Shown: piece after piece, positions 21,776-34,176 of the stretch
Position numbering within the stretch: position 1 is the first letter of the stretch
Layout: each line of letters opens with the position of its first letter
NCBI RefSeq assembly: GCF_963855985.1
Contig: NC_087110.1
Coordinates: forward strand, 12,019,001-12,083,000
DNA from: Ostrinia nubilalis
Taxonomy: Eukaryota; Arthropoda; Insecta; Lepidoptera; Crambidae
Length of the DNA: 64,000 nt
Direction of reading: 5' to 3'
Notes under the pieces: model-generated
What the model saw: the letters and a program-made list of their open reading frames with translations, nothing else
The model's database searches: none
What the model was told of the DNA's origin: nothing
Program-made: the position numbers and the translations under genes

Positions 21776-22254
21776 GATGATACAATATGTAAATCAATAA
21801 AATAAATTACTGATTTTTTTGTTGTCACACTTATTACAAGTCAGTTTAGTTTAATGTGCCGTCGCCTGTACTTAAAGTAAGTCTTAGCAATATCGCTGAA
21901 GGGAAAAGGAAGTATTTACGATATTTATTACCGATTTATTTATTATCCCTATTAATTGGCTATGGGTGTGAAGTTTGTACTTGCGGACATACTTAGTTAA
22001 GTAAGGACGCGGTAACTCACATTCAGTACAGTAGGGTTATATTTTTGTAACTAAGAGTTACTTTCAAATTACAAACAAGTAACAAGATAAGCATTTTTTT
22101 TGTCTTGAACGCTTTTAAGTCAACTAAGAATTTAATTTTTAATTTTTATTAAAAATGACTTAATAGTTTTCGAGTCTAGGTTAAAATATTGGAAAAATTA
22201 AGATTTTTGAATAATTTATATGCTAAATTTTAAATAAACAACTTGAAAAATCGA

Positions 22255-22325
22255 ACTGCCTAAGGCGGAACTCGAACCCACGACCTTCCGCTTGCCGGGC
22301 GACTGCTCTTCCAACTGTACCTTTA
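22255..22325 (-). repeat. tRNA-related SINE head
   Basis: On the minus strand it contains an A-box-like CAGTTGGAAGAGC and a B box, GGTCGTGGGTTCGAGTTCC. The cloverleaf is imperfect (the anticodon arm and acceptor do not pair well), so this is a tRNA-derived retroposon fragment rather than a working tRNA. Confidence 0.5.
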
Positions 22326-23917
22326 GTTTGTAAGAGAGTATAAAAAGCCCCAAAACCCAGACTTAAGAATCCATCATGACCTTCGTTCTACAAAACAGAC
22401 CTACTGACTTCACCTATCGTGTGAAGTTCATAAGTTTAGTGGGAGCCATCGTAAATGATATAATAAAAAACATTATGCATAAACAATTTGAACGAGACGG
22501 ATGTCGTTAACATTTTATGCGAACGATGTTTTTATTAGCTCCGACAAGTTATTACTTAATTATAATTTTGTAGATAACACTAATTTACAGTTTTATATTA
22601 TTCTGAAGTGATATTAAAATTACCTAAGTAATTAAATAACATACACAAAGGGCTATGAAATCACTAAAGTAGCTAGATTTTTTGTAAATCAATCTGTCCT
22701 CCTTCCGAATTGTCTAGAAGAGATCGCTTCCCAGCGACAAGATCACCTAACCGTTTCGTTACAAATTGTTATACCTATTACATCTTATTATCACTTAATA
22801 TGCAGTGCAAAAAAAATACTACATGTTCAAATTGGAAGAGTAACGCCGAACTTTACCGTGAATTCATAATATCAAGGTTTTTAACTCCTTAGACATTCGG
22901 GTTTTTTGACTAATACCGCCCGAAGGCATTATTCTAATCACCTCTTAGCACTGAACAAGTAATAAATAAGCCTAGAACGTTTTAATATAGCAGTTCCAAG
23001 TAAGCAAAGCTTTGTAAGGCACATCAATCATATTATGGACTTACAACAGTATTTTGTATTTTAAATAAAAATATTAATTAGGGCATTAAATATTTTTAAT
23101 GTTACTTAACATTACACTCTAATTTTCCTGTTAAACTTTCTAGCTAATCTACTTAAATGTTAGAATGAGATTAATGATTTTGACTTATCTGTCAATGTCA
23201 TGTCAAAAATAACCAATCATGCCGCATTTGGACCTCGCGTCTACGTATTGCCATCTGGCGGATTTTTCAATTGCGAAAACCCTCATTGGGTTCACATAGG
23301 TAACAAACACAAAAGGTAGTAACTAACTAAAAAAACAAATAGATATGTGACATGTTTGTATTATGTCGAGATGGTTGAACCCAAGACCTCTAGTCAAGCG
23401 TAGTAAGTGTTCTTACTACTAAAAGTCAAAAGTATACACAAAAGTTTATCAGCGAAATATGGTTATAATTTTATTGCTAGTAGTTATTTAGTGAAATATG
23501 TAAAGTAATTCAAAATAGTATATTTTCCCATATAATTGGCTTATCGTAAGGCCGCATTTAACAATGCAATTATAAATGTGGGCTACTAATTATGCGCCGT
23601 GTGTTTAACATATGACATATAGTGCGCGCATTAGCATACAATGGCCGTGTTTTGAAATTGAAAGCTCGTGTCGGCAGGGAAATGGGCTGTTTGTTTTTAT
23701 GGGCTGTTTTGTGATCTTTAACAAATACGTCAAGTATTTTAGGCTTTTAAGACGGGATTGTGCCATTTCTTATACCTGGATCTACAGCGTTTATCTCGAC
23801 TGCTAAACATTGGACTCAGTCTAGCCTTAGGCCTTTTTAAGTCTATCATACAAAAATACATTTAACATTTCATTTTTCATCAAATTCACTCCTCCATATT
23901 AACATAATAAATGTGAC
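22326..23917. other. AT-rich intergenic stretch with a second tRNA-like patch
   Basis: No gene supported. At 23365-23420 the minus strand contains GAGGTCTTGGGTTCAAC, again like a tRNA B box and T arm, without a foldable tRNA around it. Confidence 0.3.
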
Positions 23918-24769
23918 GGATTACTAATGTTTGGCCAAAAAACGTTTCCCAAATTATTACATCGCAAACAACGTTTCGCAAACTTTCATTTGGCAAAACA
24001 ACTTATTGCAAAATTTTAATTCGCAAATGTATTTTTTGGCATATTGTTGTTTACCAAATTATTGTTTGGCAAAGTATGTTTTGCCAAATGTTTCATTTGG
24101 CAAAACTTACGTTTCCCAAAATATTTAATTTGATTGGTGTATGCAAATATTACTTCTATGGAATGGAATACCAATTAGCTTGTGGTTATTATTTTGTTTA
24201 GTGGGCAGTTGATATAAAATTTGTTCTAAATTAATTTTCATATTTCATTCTTTTTATAGAAATTTTCAAATGATTCATTAACAATAGAGGTGATTCTAGC
24301 GTTCGGCGGCCGCTGCCGCGGCACGCTCACTTCGCTCGCTTCGCTCGTTCCGTTCGCTCGCCTTCGCGCGTTAATGGTCACTGTTCTAACCTAACCTAAC
24401 CTACTATTATCTGCAATACCTATTTTCTGCAATCTCTTTGTTTTACATAAAATTCTTGTGAAAACCATGATCATGTGCCTTATGGTAGGTACTTACCCAC
24501 CGTTACCCACAAATCAAATACCACATACATATTTGAAGTGTTAATTTGACCAAACAAATTATTTGGAATATAATATTTGGCAAAAATAAACATTTGCTAT
24601 ATGTATAAACATTTGCCAAGTAATTTTTTGCCAAATGATAATTTGACCAAATGAATTAGTTGCGAAAAGGACAGTTGCTAAAAGTTCATTTGGGAAATGA
24701 AACTTTGGCGATAAGTTGTTTGGGAAGTGAAATTTGGCGAAAAGTAATTTGGCCAAACGGAAGGATACC
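23918..24769. mobile_element. Foldback-type element with TTTGGCAAA word arrays
   Basis: Each end is ~200 bp made of variants of TTTGGCAAA/TTTCGCAAA/TTTCCCAAA spaced about 12-25 bases apart, in opposite orientation at the two ends (23930-24130 and 24547-24757). The middle (about 24150-24540) includes a TTCGCTCGCTTCGCTCG stretch and (CTAAC)3 at 24386-24403. A 9-bp direct repeat, AAATGTGAC, flanks the unit at 23909-23917 and 24770-24778. A 9-bp duplication would fit Mutator-like elements, and foldback ends are known in several superfamilies. No transposase ORF. Confidence 0.55.
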
Positions 24770-24778
24770 AAATGTGAC

Positions 24779-25549
24779 AGCTACTCACGTTTAAACCACT
24801 GAACCATTTACAAGAAATGTTGTATAGAGATAGTTTGACAGTTGAGACCCAGGATAAAGCATAGAAGAGATTTTATCCCAGTCTTTAAAAGGGAAACACG
24901 CGATGAAGTCTTTCTTGTTGTTCGAATAAGAGGGTGTGGGTTAAGGGGGAGAAATGGGAAACATATGATGTAACCAGTAGTTACTGATCATAATACAACA
25001 GTAAAAGTTGTGTATAAACAGGATATTATGACGAACTTTCACTTTTACACAATTAAACGACAACTCGTCATCCTTTTTGGTTCTCACGCTACTTTTACTT
25101 GGATGGGCTAGTAAATTGTAGCGATTATTTACAACAGCATTTAGACTATACAATTTTTTTTACGAAATTACACCTATTATATCCATAAAATGTCACAGTA
25201 ATTAGCCCGACGTGCTGTAGCATGTGTATTAAGCTTTATGTCCGGTTTACCTACACAGTACTTTTGTTGTGAAAAATTGGACTAGACTCCCGACTACCTA
25301 TTTCAAGTTTCCATTTTCATACTTCAGAGCTTGTCTGAATACATTTTCCTTATTTCGTATAGAATTAGGAAATTATATCGTCAACTTGATTGATTGGTTA
25401 ACCATTTTATTTTCAAAGCTACGCTTAAAACAAAATGTTGCTGTTAACTGAGAAGTAACTAATAATTTTTTTCTTAAATTTATTGGTTGATCAAATACCC
25501 AATCGTCTTTTTCTCATACAAACGTACAAATGTTCTTCTGATTAATTTC
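24779..25549. other. Intergenic stretch, nothing recognised
   Basis: Short ORFs only, no family features. Confidence 0.3.
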
Positions 25550-25700
25550 GTTGCGGATCCAATGACAGTTTAACTTTCCCCGGGACAAACTTGACCTTCA
25601 CTGGTTGGGTTTTGATTGGTGGTCAAGCTGTAGATCCTGGCTACACAGGAGTTGCAGCGGTGGGAACGAGAGGTTGGGAATAGTCCCGTAATAACCCATG
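25550..25700 (+). repeat. Dispersed repeat E, copy 1
   Basis: A ~150-bp unit with AATGACAGTTTAACTTTCCC, ACCTTCACTGGTTGGGTTT, GTCAAGCTGTAGATCCTGGC and GTGGGAACGAGAGG followed by GGGAATAGTCCCGT. Other copies are at 29435-29592, 30780-30935 (minus) and 54218-54290 (partial). It is non-coding and of unknown class. Confidence 0.65.
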
Positions 25701-26229
25701 TTTCGTAATGCACGACACTATCAAATGTGGCTTACTGCATCGCCTATTACGCCACTACACATCAGTCTATTGTTCGAACTGAATGCGCGACAAATGCTCT
25801 CTAATCTGGGCCAAGTGTACACACGACTTGTTTACTCTACTACACAAAAGAAGATGAGAGATAAAGGTATTCTGTTAGTTATTAGTTTAATGGAATTTAT
25901 CAGCTGCAACAGGCTGCAGAACTAGCAACCACAGATGCCCATTTTGATGTGAAGCTACAGACGAGCTGAAAAAAATATAATAGAGTTCTATGCCATTAAG
26001 GCTTGCCCTCGTTCAAGCAAAAGGCATTTACTGAACAATTAAAAACCTGTAATGTCTATTAATACATAAATCAGTACAAAACACTAAACAAGGAACATTA
26101 ATTTAAAAACATAACAGCTTAATTAAGATACAATATCTAATTGCAGATCAAACAATGTAATTAGCCTGCCCCTGAGAAGTGTGACACTCTGATGTTCGGA
26201 TAAGCCTGCTACTATGCGCACGCGCATAA

Positions 26230-26845
26230 GGCCCGGCTTACACCAAAGCGGAGCGGAGCGTAGAAGTGTTTTGAATAACCAGTCAGATAATTAACTTTCG
26301 CGTTGCATAATTGAATTAATTTAAACAGACGAAACGTCAGGCAAATACCTACAGGTAATATTTCAATGTTACCTATCCGCGTATCGCGTTAAAACCTGTT
26401 AAAATTAACCAGTCAGATTTCATTATTCAGGAAACCAGGCAATCTGGTTGGTTATTCAAAACACTCTCTGCTCCGCTACGCCTTGGTGATAGCCTGGTTT
26501 CCACCAATGAGATGTGAGAACCAGAGATGAGATGTCAAAGTCAAAATTCCTTTATTTGCATGGACTATTAAAAACAGTGCTTACAAATGTGTTTTGAATA
26601 ACCAGATATCATTATATCCACATCTCCTTTCCGCTCCACTTCGGTGGAAATGAATCAAGCGGAGAAGGGAGGAGATTTGTCGGGCGGACTCATTGATGAA
26701 AGAATTTGACAATGGCACATAAATTATCTCGTCTCGTCTCCTCTCCGCTCTTCTCCTCTAGTTTCGTATCCTCTCCGCTTTGATGCAAATAACCAACTTC
26801 GCCACACATCTCTCGTCTCCGCTCTGGCTTGGTGGAAACCAGGCC
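26230..26845. mobile_element. Composite MITE with GGCCCGG / CCAGGCC ends (TAA target)
   Basis: Flanked by TAA at 26227-26229 and 26846-26848. The ends match the element at 534-679 (GGCCCGG...ACACCAAAGCGGA, and TGGTGGAAACCAGGCC). A further internal end, AGCCTGGTTTCCACCAATGA, at about 26492 suggests two related elements joined or one inserted in another. Confidence 0.55.
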
Positions 26846-27484
26846 TAACCTTTATCTCCCAAATCGGACTACATTACACAGCCATTGGAAACTCAACTTT
26901 ATCACCATCTGTTTAGGAGTCATTAGAATAGTGTTATGTATTATTCTTGATGAAGGAGTATGGATTCTATTGTGGGTGGATAAGGTCGACGTTTGTGGTG
27001 TAGAAAGGTGCAGAATTGTCAACGCTCGCGACATTGGGTAAGGTCATCAACATGCGGGCGGGACGGTCTGCATAGAAATTGCTATAAATAATTATGTTTA
27101 CTGTTTTTAGAAATGCAAGTATTGAGATAGTTTGAATATGATTTTTCAGTGATTCCTCAATCTTCAGAGATAGTCACGACCCTGAACAAAGAGTGAACAA
27201 TTATAGAGAGAGAAAAAGTTAATGTAGTCACATCGTCAGACTATACAGTTCATTCAGGCCTTTCTAGTAAATATGTAATAAGTTTAAAATGTTAAGTGTT
27301 GAATTTTGATGGAGCTTCATATACGAGATACCTTGTTGAATATTAAACTTTGTTGGTACTTAATATTTTGTATTTGAAAAGATAAGTACAACAAGTTTTT
27401 GTTGCTTGTTTCCTGTCAGATATAAATAAATACTAAAGATATGCACCACTAACAAATGGCAATGCCAGATTTTGTATGGAAAGT
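26846..27484. other. Intergenic stretch, nothing recognised
   Basis: Overlapping short ORFs on both strands at about 26829-27041 have no family features. The rest is AT-rich. Confidence 0.3.
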
Positions 27485-27969
27485 GGCGTCTTTTTTTTTT
27501 CGCGCGGCCATCGACCAAACTTTGTTTTTTGATTACAAAATAGTGTAATAAACCAAACTTACTATGGTATGTATACCTCTAAACTCAGTCTGAACTGAGT
27601 TACGAGCATTAGAAGTTTGATGATTTTCATACTAGATTTGCTTTTTGTGCGCAAGTTTTGTAAGAAATTGCAACAAAATATTGCGCTATTTTTTTATTGC
27701 GCTGATTCTGCTCCACATTGATGTCTGGAGCCTTTAATGGATGATATTGTTTGTTTACACATACAATCTTACTATTTTGTTGCAATTTCTTACAAAACTT
27801 TGCGCGCAAAAAGCAAATCTAGTATGAAAATCATCAAACTTCTAATGCTCGTAACTCAGTTCAGACTGAGTTTAGAGGTATACATGTCATAGTAAGTTTG
27901 GTTTATTACACTATTTTGTAATCAAAAAACAAAGTTTGGTCGATGGCCGCGCGAAAAAAAAAAGACGCC
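27485..27969. mobile_element. Near-perfect 195-bp inverted repeat (foldback MITE)
   Basis: The left arm 27485-27679 (GGCGTC ... AACAAAATA) is mirrored almost base for base by 27772-27969 (TATTTTGTT ... GACGCC) around a 92-bp loop. Mismatches are few, including GTATGTATACC against GTATACATGTC and one or two indels in the A/T runs. Outside the arms, GGCAATGCC at about 27459 and GGCATTGTC at about 27978 may be the true ends. A transcript would fold into a very long hairpin. Confidence 0.8.
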
Positions 27970-29434
27970 AATTTCCGGCATTGTCTTTTATTTATTTATT
28001 TATTTATAGAAACCAACAGCGATACATTGAAAACGTTAGTATAAGATTTAGACTGATAGTATAGCCAATGACAGGTTTCCCTCTTTATAAAAATAGAAAA
28101 TTAAAGAAAATCATTTTCCCGTTTTTGCCGATCGTACTTACTTTATCTTTCACGCAGCGCGTGCGCCGCAGAGGTCGCGAGGAAGTGTTTGTCAGTTTGT
28201 GTGTCAATGGTAACAGTTTATCTAACGAATGACAATACTATCCCATGTTTTTGAGAATGTCATTTGTAACAGGTGGACAGAACGGACTGGTGTAGAAGTT
28301 AACTAACTATAAAATACCAAGTTAGGGTTTTTTAACCTCTGGGGCTATGAAACGAATTCCTAGGTGTCAGAAAATCTACCATCATTAAAAAAGAAAGAGG
28401 AATGGAAAATTATCTGACACTGGACCCTAATATCATGATGACATGGACCCCAGAGAAAAGAGGAGAGAGAGAGAGTTATGCTATTCCATGTTATGGAGAA
28501 CACACCTGTAATTAAAAAGGTTTAATTGAGCCATACATCAGACGCGTATACTACAGTACTCCTATGGTGGCTCAAATATCTCACTGGAGCATTAGTTGTT
28601 ACAAACTAGACGAGCAAGAAGTTCAAGCTGATACACTATCGATTACTCTATCAGTAGAGTATAGCTGTTGCGTCTGAAACCATCGACAGATTGGCAACAA
28701 TAAACCCTGCTTATTTTGGCCTGATTCCAACTAGTCCTGCCCCATTCAGAGATTCTTCAGAGAACCTATTGAATCAGATTTAGCATTGAGAGTCCTTTAT
28801 TTCATCCAGACGTGCATCTGTGACTAATTTCTCCACGACGCACTTGTCTGCAGCCTAATTACGCAATCATCATTGTTGACAACGAGTCAGCTGATCGCAG
28901 CACTTCCGGCGTGTCTGTTTACCTTATCTCGCAGCCTTGCCTTTTAATTCTATGCGCTCTTCCGCGATGCACTTCCTGCTATGCACTTATTGCACGGTAA
29001 GGGCGAGGGCAGACGGTATGCTGATGTATTGCTACTTTCTTTTTGACTAACTTAGCAGAAGAAGTTTTGTGTTGGCAGTATGAATGAAAAATGCTACAAT
29101 GATTCATTTTCACCGCGTGGATTCCGAAAAACAGTTTTGAAACAAATCTTCATTTATAGTTAAACTTGGTGGATAGTTGTGTTGTGCGTAACGTTGTTCC
29201 AGACTCTTTTTTCGCTAATTTCAGATTGCTGCACTTATTTTAAAATGATAATATTATTTTATCCAGACGATAGACTACCATGCTCTAATACGATGATACT
29301 CATGGGCGGTAGGTAGATGGTGATGTCTTCTACGTTAGCAAGAAATGTAGAGTCCCGTCCAGAGATGTCAATGATGATGAACATATTTTAAGTTCCCATA
29401 ATGGATCTCTGTGTTTTACTGACCCTATATAGTT
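27970..29434. other. Intergenic stretch with a small possible hairpin MITE
   Basis: No gene supported. At about 28340-28456, CTCTGGGG/CCCCAGAG ends enclose GGTGTCAGA and TCTGACAC in inverted order, a weak MITE candidate. A moderately GC-rich patch at about 28860-29000 has no ORF. Confidence 0.3.
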
Positions 29435-29592
29435 CTTCTGATTAATTTTGTTGCAGTCTAATGATAGTTTAACTTTCCCCCGGCACAAACTTAACCTTCA
29501 CTGGTTGGGTTTAGCGGTCAAGCTGTAGATCCTGGCTACCAGGAGTTGCAGCGGTGGGAACGAGAAGTGGGAATAGTCCCGTGACCCTACAT
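29435..29592 (+). repeat. Dispersed repeat E, copy 2
   Basis: The same order of blocks as 25550-25700, with a shorter middle (TTGGGTTTAGCGGTCAAGC). Confidence 0.65.
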
Positions 29593-30779
29593 CTTTCCAG
29601 CCAAATATGCACTTAAGTTAGCTTCATACCTGTATGTCGGTATATGGGAGATGCGGCTGTGGCTGCCCTAAGGGCTTATTTATAGTCGCCTAGGTCATTA
29701 GGCCTTGCGAGTTTTCTTAGATGCTGCAAGAATAATAATTTCAGGGTAAACGATATAAATAGACAAAGTGTTGCTTCGAGATGCGTCTGCGATACAATGT
29801 TAGGAAATGTTATTGTGGAGTCTGTGTTTGATGCACAAATATGAAAATGTTTGTTCGAGAAACACTAGCATTCACAATGTTCGCTAACTCTAATATGCTG
29901 CCTTGGATTCTAAAAATATTTTTTCAGAATTCTTCTATTGAAAGCATCAATCAAATATTGTTTTTATGTATGGCATCAATTCATGTTACTACCTACACAT
30001 CTGCCTACGCTTAGGGAATCCTATAATTTCTGCATAAATATTCTGAAGCTGGAAAGAAACTAACTACGGTTTCTATTTTTTTCTTTCTTTTAAGGGCACT
30101 GGTTCAGAGCGACTCATTCCAATATGGCTGTCTTATTTTCGTGGTAGGTCAAGCGAGCGACATATATGTTATGACAACCTGAGAACCTGACATCGAAGCA
30201 AGCAAAACCGCGGGCAGAGGTTATAGCTCAAATATTTCGCGGAAAACAAGATAAGATCAGAGTTATTCCTCCAGTGAGTGATGGCGAAGGTTGCGTCGTG
30301 GATGTGTGTCAATCGTTTTCAAGAATGCATCAGGTTTTTCCATATCGTAACGTATGAGCCATTCATACGTGATTTAATAATCCCAAAAAAGTCCCATTCA
30401 TTTAATCTCATAATATGTCCTTAGTAGGTCTTGCAACAAGCCCAATTAGTTATTGAATGCCTACATAGAGCTCAGACGTTTTTGAGGCTTGTTAAATGCC
30501 TAGCGGCTAATATAGCCTGTCAACACAGTTGTTACCACACGTTTAAAAAGACGTTACTGGATATCATTTGGATGTATGCCTTTAGTAAAAAAATAAATTA
30601 TAAGGTTGTGTTTTGACAGTCAATGAAGACTTTCTGTGACAATCCACGCGAACAAAAAAGCTTTTATGTAAGCGGCACTAGCGCATCAACCTGCCGATTT
30701 GAGATTTGGGGAACTAGCTTTACTAGTACTTACTATTGGGGTGAACCCACTCTTAACACAAGCATTTAGCTGACTTAGA
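29593..30779. other. Intergenic stretch, nothing recognised
   Basis: No exon or RNA gene supported; short ORFs only. Confidence 0.3.
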
Positions 30780-30935
30780 GGGGTTACCAGGGATATAACG
30801 GGACTATTCCCACCTCTCGTTCCCACCACTGTAACTCCTGTGTAGCCAGGATCTACAGCTTGACCGCCATAAAAACCCAATCAATGAAGGTCAAGTTTGT
30901 CCCAGGGGAAAGTTAAACTGTCATTGAATTAAGGT
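30780..30935 (-). repeat. Dispersed repeat E, copy 3 (minus)
   Basis: The reverse complement runs AATGACAGTTTAACTTTCCC, AAACTTGACCTTCATTGAT, GATCCTGGCTACACAGGAGT and GTGGGAACGAGAGGTGGGAA, matching copy 1. Confidence 0.65.
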
Positions 30936-32451
30936 TCGACTTCCCTTTACCAGGGATATAGTTATTTGTTTACGATAAATCACTAGTAACCTTTTCAAAT
31001 TAAAGTCTACCAATGTCATGTTTATGTAGAGAACCCATACCGACCTCGGTGTACCAAACCCATTGCAATTTATTAATAAAGCTTATATCAGCAAGCGTAA
31101 CCTCTGGCCTCCGCGTCTATTAGAATAGATAGCTCTTGAAAAATGACCATCATTTGTCAGCCTCCTCGTGATCATACTTACCAAATGTCAGAGAGTGGTG
31201 AATTTTTGGAATTACTTGATGGTTTCAGGGTCTGCGTTGAAATGATGGCCTGGCGAATCCAGTCATGCAAATATTTGTAATCCAAAGTCAATAAAACTTT
31301 TTCATTTATTTGACAATTCATGGTTATATTCGCCATAGTGTGGTGAAGACTTTTTCAGCGGTGCTAGGTCTTTCTGATACCGTCTGATGAGTCGTATAAC
31401 TTTTTTCTTAGAAACAAGAGGATAACTTTTATGGCTTTTGTATTTATGTAAGTATTTCTTGTGTTTTTGGACGAATGTAGAGCCTATAATATTATTATGT
31501 ATAGCTAGAAGATATGACGCAGGTTAAAACTCTACATAAAACATAGGTACACAGATATATACACATTTATTGTGCCTCTTGTGCTGTCAAAAACATTTTA
31601 GTTCAGCATCAGCCTTGCAAACGTTGTCAGCAATATGTTCAAACACTCTGCGCGCTATCATGCGTGAAAACTGTTTGTTTCTTTCGTTCGACCTTGAACT
31701 GTGTGCGCCGGAGTTGACTGAATGATTAGAGTTCTTCATCAAAAATAAATAATGGGCCATTTTTGTTACTTAAATATTTTGAAGAGATAAGTCAACTTTT
31801 ATTTTACTAGGCTTTCAGAAACGAAAATTATATAAAGTAGTAGGAAGATTCAAGAGAGATAGATGAAAACAAAGAGAAGAAAGTGTAGTTAAACTAATAG
31901 AGACCGTTCATAATATTTTTTACTTGCCTATACTGAATACTCGTACCGGTGATGTAGTAAAGTCGGTAGAGTTAATAATTATAAGAGTAGACAAAATGTT
32001 TTTTAAAAATAGTTTGTGTAATTCGTGGCTTAGCACTTAACCTACCTACTTACTAGAAGGTAAAGGATTTTATCCAAAAAATGTTCTTAACTTTTACAGC
32101 GTGGGATTTGAGTTGAGAGAATACTCTGGTACACATAAAAACATTCCGTCCACACATTGGCCACATGCTGCAATTTTCGCAAATATTTGTTATCACCAAT
32201 AGTTGATAGCCTCGCTCCGACGATTGTGCGATTTACCTTCGGATAATAGTTTGAAATGGCCCGCGATGCGAGCACATGTGGTGTGCATTGCGAGTGACGT
32301 CAGACCTATTAAACGAATAACCTTTGAACGAATTAGTTAAATTAGTTCAACATAGGTTATTAGAAACAATTTTTGGTTAAGCAACATCACTTAAAATTTA
32401 AGAGCGAGACTCAGTAAACGTAGTGCTCGCTCTCTAGCTAAGAAGAATGAC
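30936..32451. other. Intergenic stretch, nothing recognised
   Basis: AT-rich, with short random-looking ORFs. The segment 32085-32290 is moderately GC-rich, but the ORF across it (minus) shows no known motif. Confidence 0.3.
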
Positions 32452-32595
32452 TTACTTGACTTGAGGTCCTATGTCCCCTAGATGGGGCAGAGGGCGTCCA
32501 CAACAGTCCTCCATCGCGTTCGGTCTTGAGGTTCGCGTTTGATCGCGCTCCAAGTCTTGCCGATCTTCTTCGCCTCGTCTGCCACAGTGCGAAGG
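32452..32595 (-). pseudogene. Non-LTR RT C-terminal fragment, second copy
   Basis: The reverse complement gives the same end as 16866-17156: VADEAKKIGKTW, IKREPQDRTRW and VVDALCPI. It is truncated sooner. Conservation at the DNA level (CCCCTAGATGGGGCAGAGGG, CGTCCACAACAGTCCTCCAT) is strong. Confidence 0.7.
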
Positions 32596-32702
32596 AAGAA
32601 TGAATACTTGCAAAAGGTCGCTGGTAGAAACTGGATGTAACAAACTATAGACCCTAAGATTTCAGTTGCTTCAGGGTAAAATGGCGCGTATTGGGATGGG
32701 AG

Positions 32703-32820
32703 AGGCCCATGTTCAGCAGTACACAGAGGCCCATGTTCAGCAGTATACAGAGGCCCATGTTCAGCAGTATACAGAGGCCCATGTTCAGCAGTATACAGAG
32801 GCTAATATTCAGCAGTATAC
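32703..32820 (+). repeat. 24-bp minisatellite, about five copies, derived from a LINE tail
   Basis: The unit AGGCCCATGTTCAGCAGTAT followed by ACAG is repeated 4.9 times, with changes only in the first (ACACAG) and last (GCTAATATTC) units. The word is the 3'-tail sequence of the RTE-like elements in this window (AGGCCTATGTTCAGCAGTGG). A (ATG)n run follows at about 32845. Confidence 0.85.
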
Positions 32821-34144
32821 CTACTGCTTTATAAGGGGATTATGATGATGATGATTACCTACTTAAAAATCATCGTATAAATTCTTCGTCATAGCCTAGG
32901 AATAAAAAGGGGTGAAATAGGGGATGAAAGATTGTTTATCACATATGAAAATGAAAAAAACAATACTCAAATCCACGTGGAAGAAGTCACGAGCATAAGC
33001 TTTTAATATATAATGCATTAAAATGCAATCTTCATCTCCAAGTAAATAAAATGACATGAGTTAATAAATTATAGTTATTACACAAATGATATTCAAATGC
33101 AAATTGTATATTTCAGGCTTAATGATAGCCAAGGAGAATCCTAAAAACTTAATTCTCTAAGCTGTTGAAATGAAGAATTTAAAACATAATCAGTCGATCA
33201 AAACTATGATTGATGAAACAATTTTGATAGTTGATTTGTTGTTAATAAAAGTCTCACGTACAGTGAAGTCCAGCGCAGTGCAGGTGCGGTCACATTATAA
33301 AAAATATAACACTGCCTGTTGTTTGGTTTAACAGTTTTTTTCATGCGAGTACATTTTTTAATAATAAACACTTGAAATGATACAGCTTTATGCTTTGATT
33401 TAGGTATCTAGGTACAATAATGTAGTTTGATTACTTTTAAACACGAGGTAAATAATTATTTACTACTTACTACATTTCAAAGCGTGAAACTCCTTCAAAT
33501 TACGGAACAAAGAAGCATATTTCTATGATTCTTGACAGTTAGCACGTTACGTAAGCCCCTTAACAATGATAATCACATCCGATTAAGGTGATTTGAATAT
33601 CAAATCTGTATCGGGCTCGCCAAATCGTCCGGATATTTAATTAAGCCAGCCATATAGATGTCGAGTTTATGCTTGATTGAATCGTGAGAAATGGCGAAGT
33701 AATTACAATAATAATATGTTTTTAAATACTTAATCGGTCTTAAATAATCTCGAATGGAGTTGGAGGCTTAAACGATGACAGGTTGGCGATTTATTGTAAG
33801 GTTATTGATCAAGAAAGTCTAAGGATTTTTGCGTGGAACGTAATAACTAAGGTCACGGTATCAGATTTTATGAATCGCCGTAGATAGGTATCTGACATTC
33901 CTCTATGGGACAAAAATATTATGTAGTTTAAAAATAATTTAACCAGACTGGAAACAAAATCAGAAAGTAGGTAATCTTAGGCACGACGAGTGATGAGAGC
34001 CAAGGAGATAAAAGTTGGTTGTTCAAGATAGGTACTTTTTGTTTACATTTAGATAGATAGAAAGTGGACTGATTCAAAAAAGTTACCTACACACATACAC
34101 AATAGCACTGTGTTTATGAATGGTATGAGTACAAATAATGGTCT
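32821..34144. other. AT-rich intergenic stretch, nothing recognised
   Basis: No exon, RNA gene or paired repeat supported. Confidence 0.3.
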
Positions 34145-34176
34145 ATGACTCAAAGATTGCAAGAGACTCACAAACC

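Noticed and set aside
22255..22325. Functional tRNA on the minus strand
   Set aside because: B-box and partial A-box are present, but the acceptor and anticodon arms do not fold properly. It fits a tRNA-derived SINE head.
23941..24771. Small ORFs rich in F, L, N and Q inside the foldback element
   Set aside because: They are translations of the TTTGGCAAA word arrays, not proteins.
32703..32820. CRISPR-like direct repeats
   Set aside because: The units abut with no unique spacers, the sequence is a LINE tail word, and the genome is eukaryotic.
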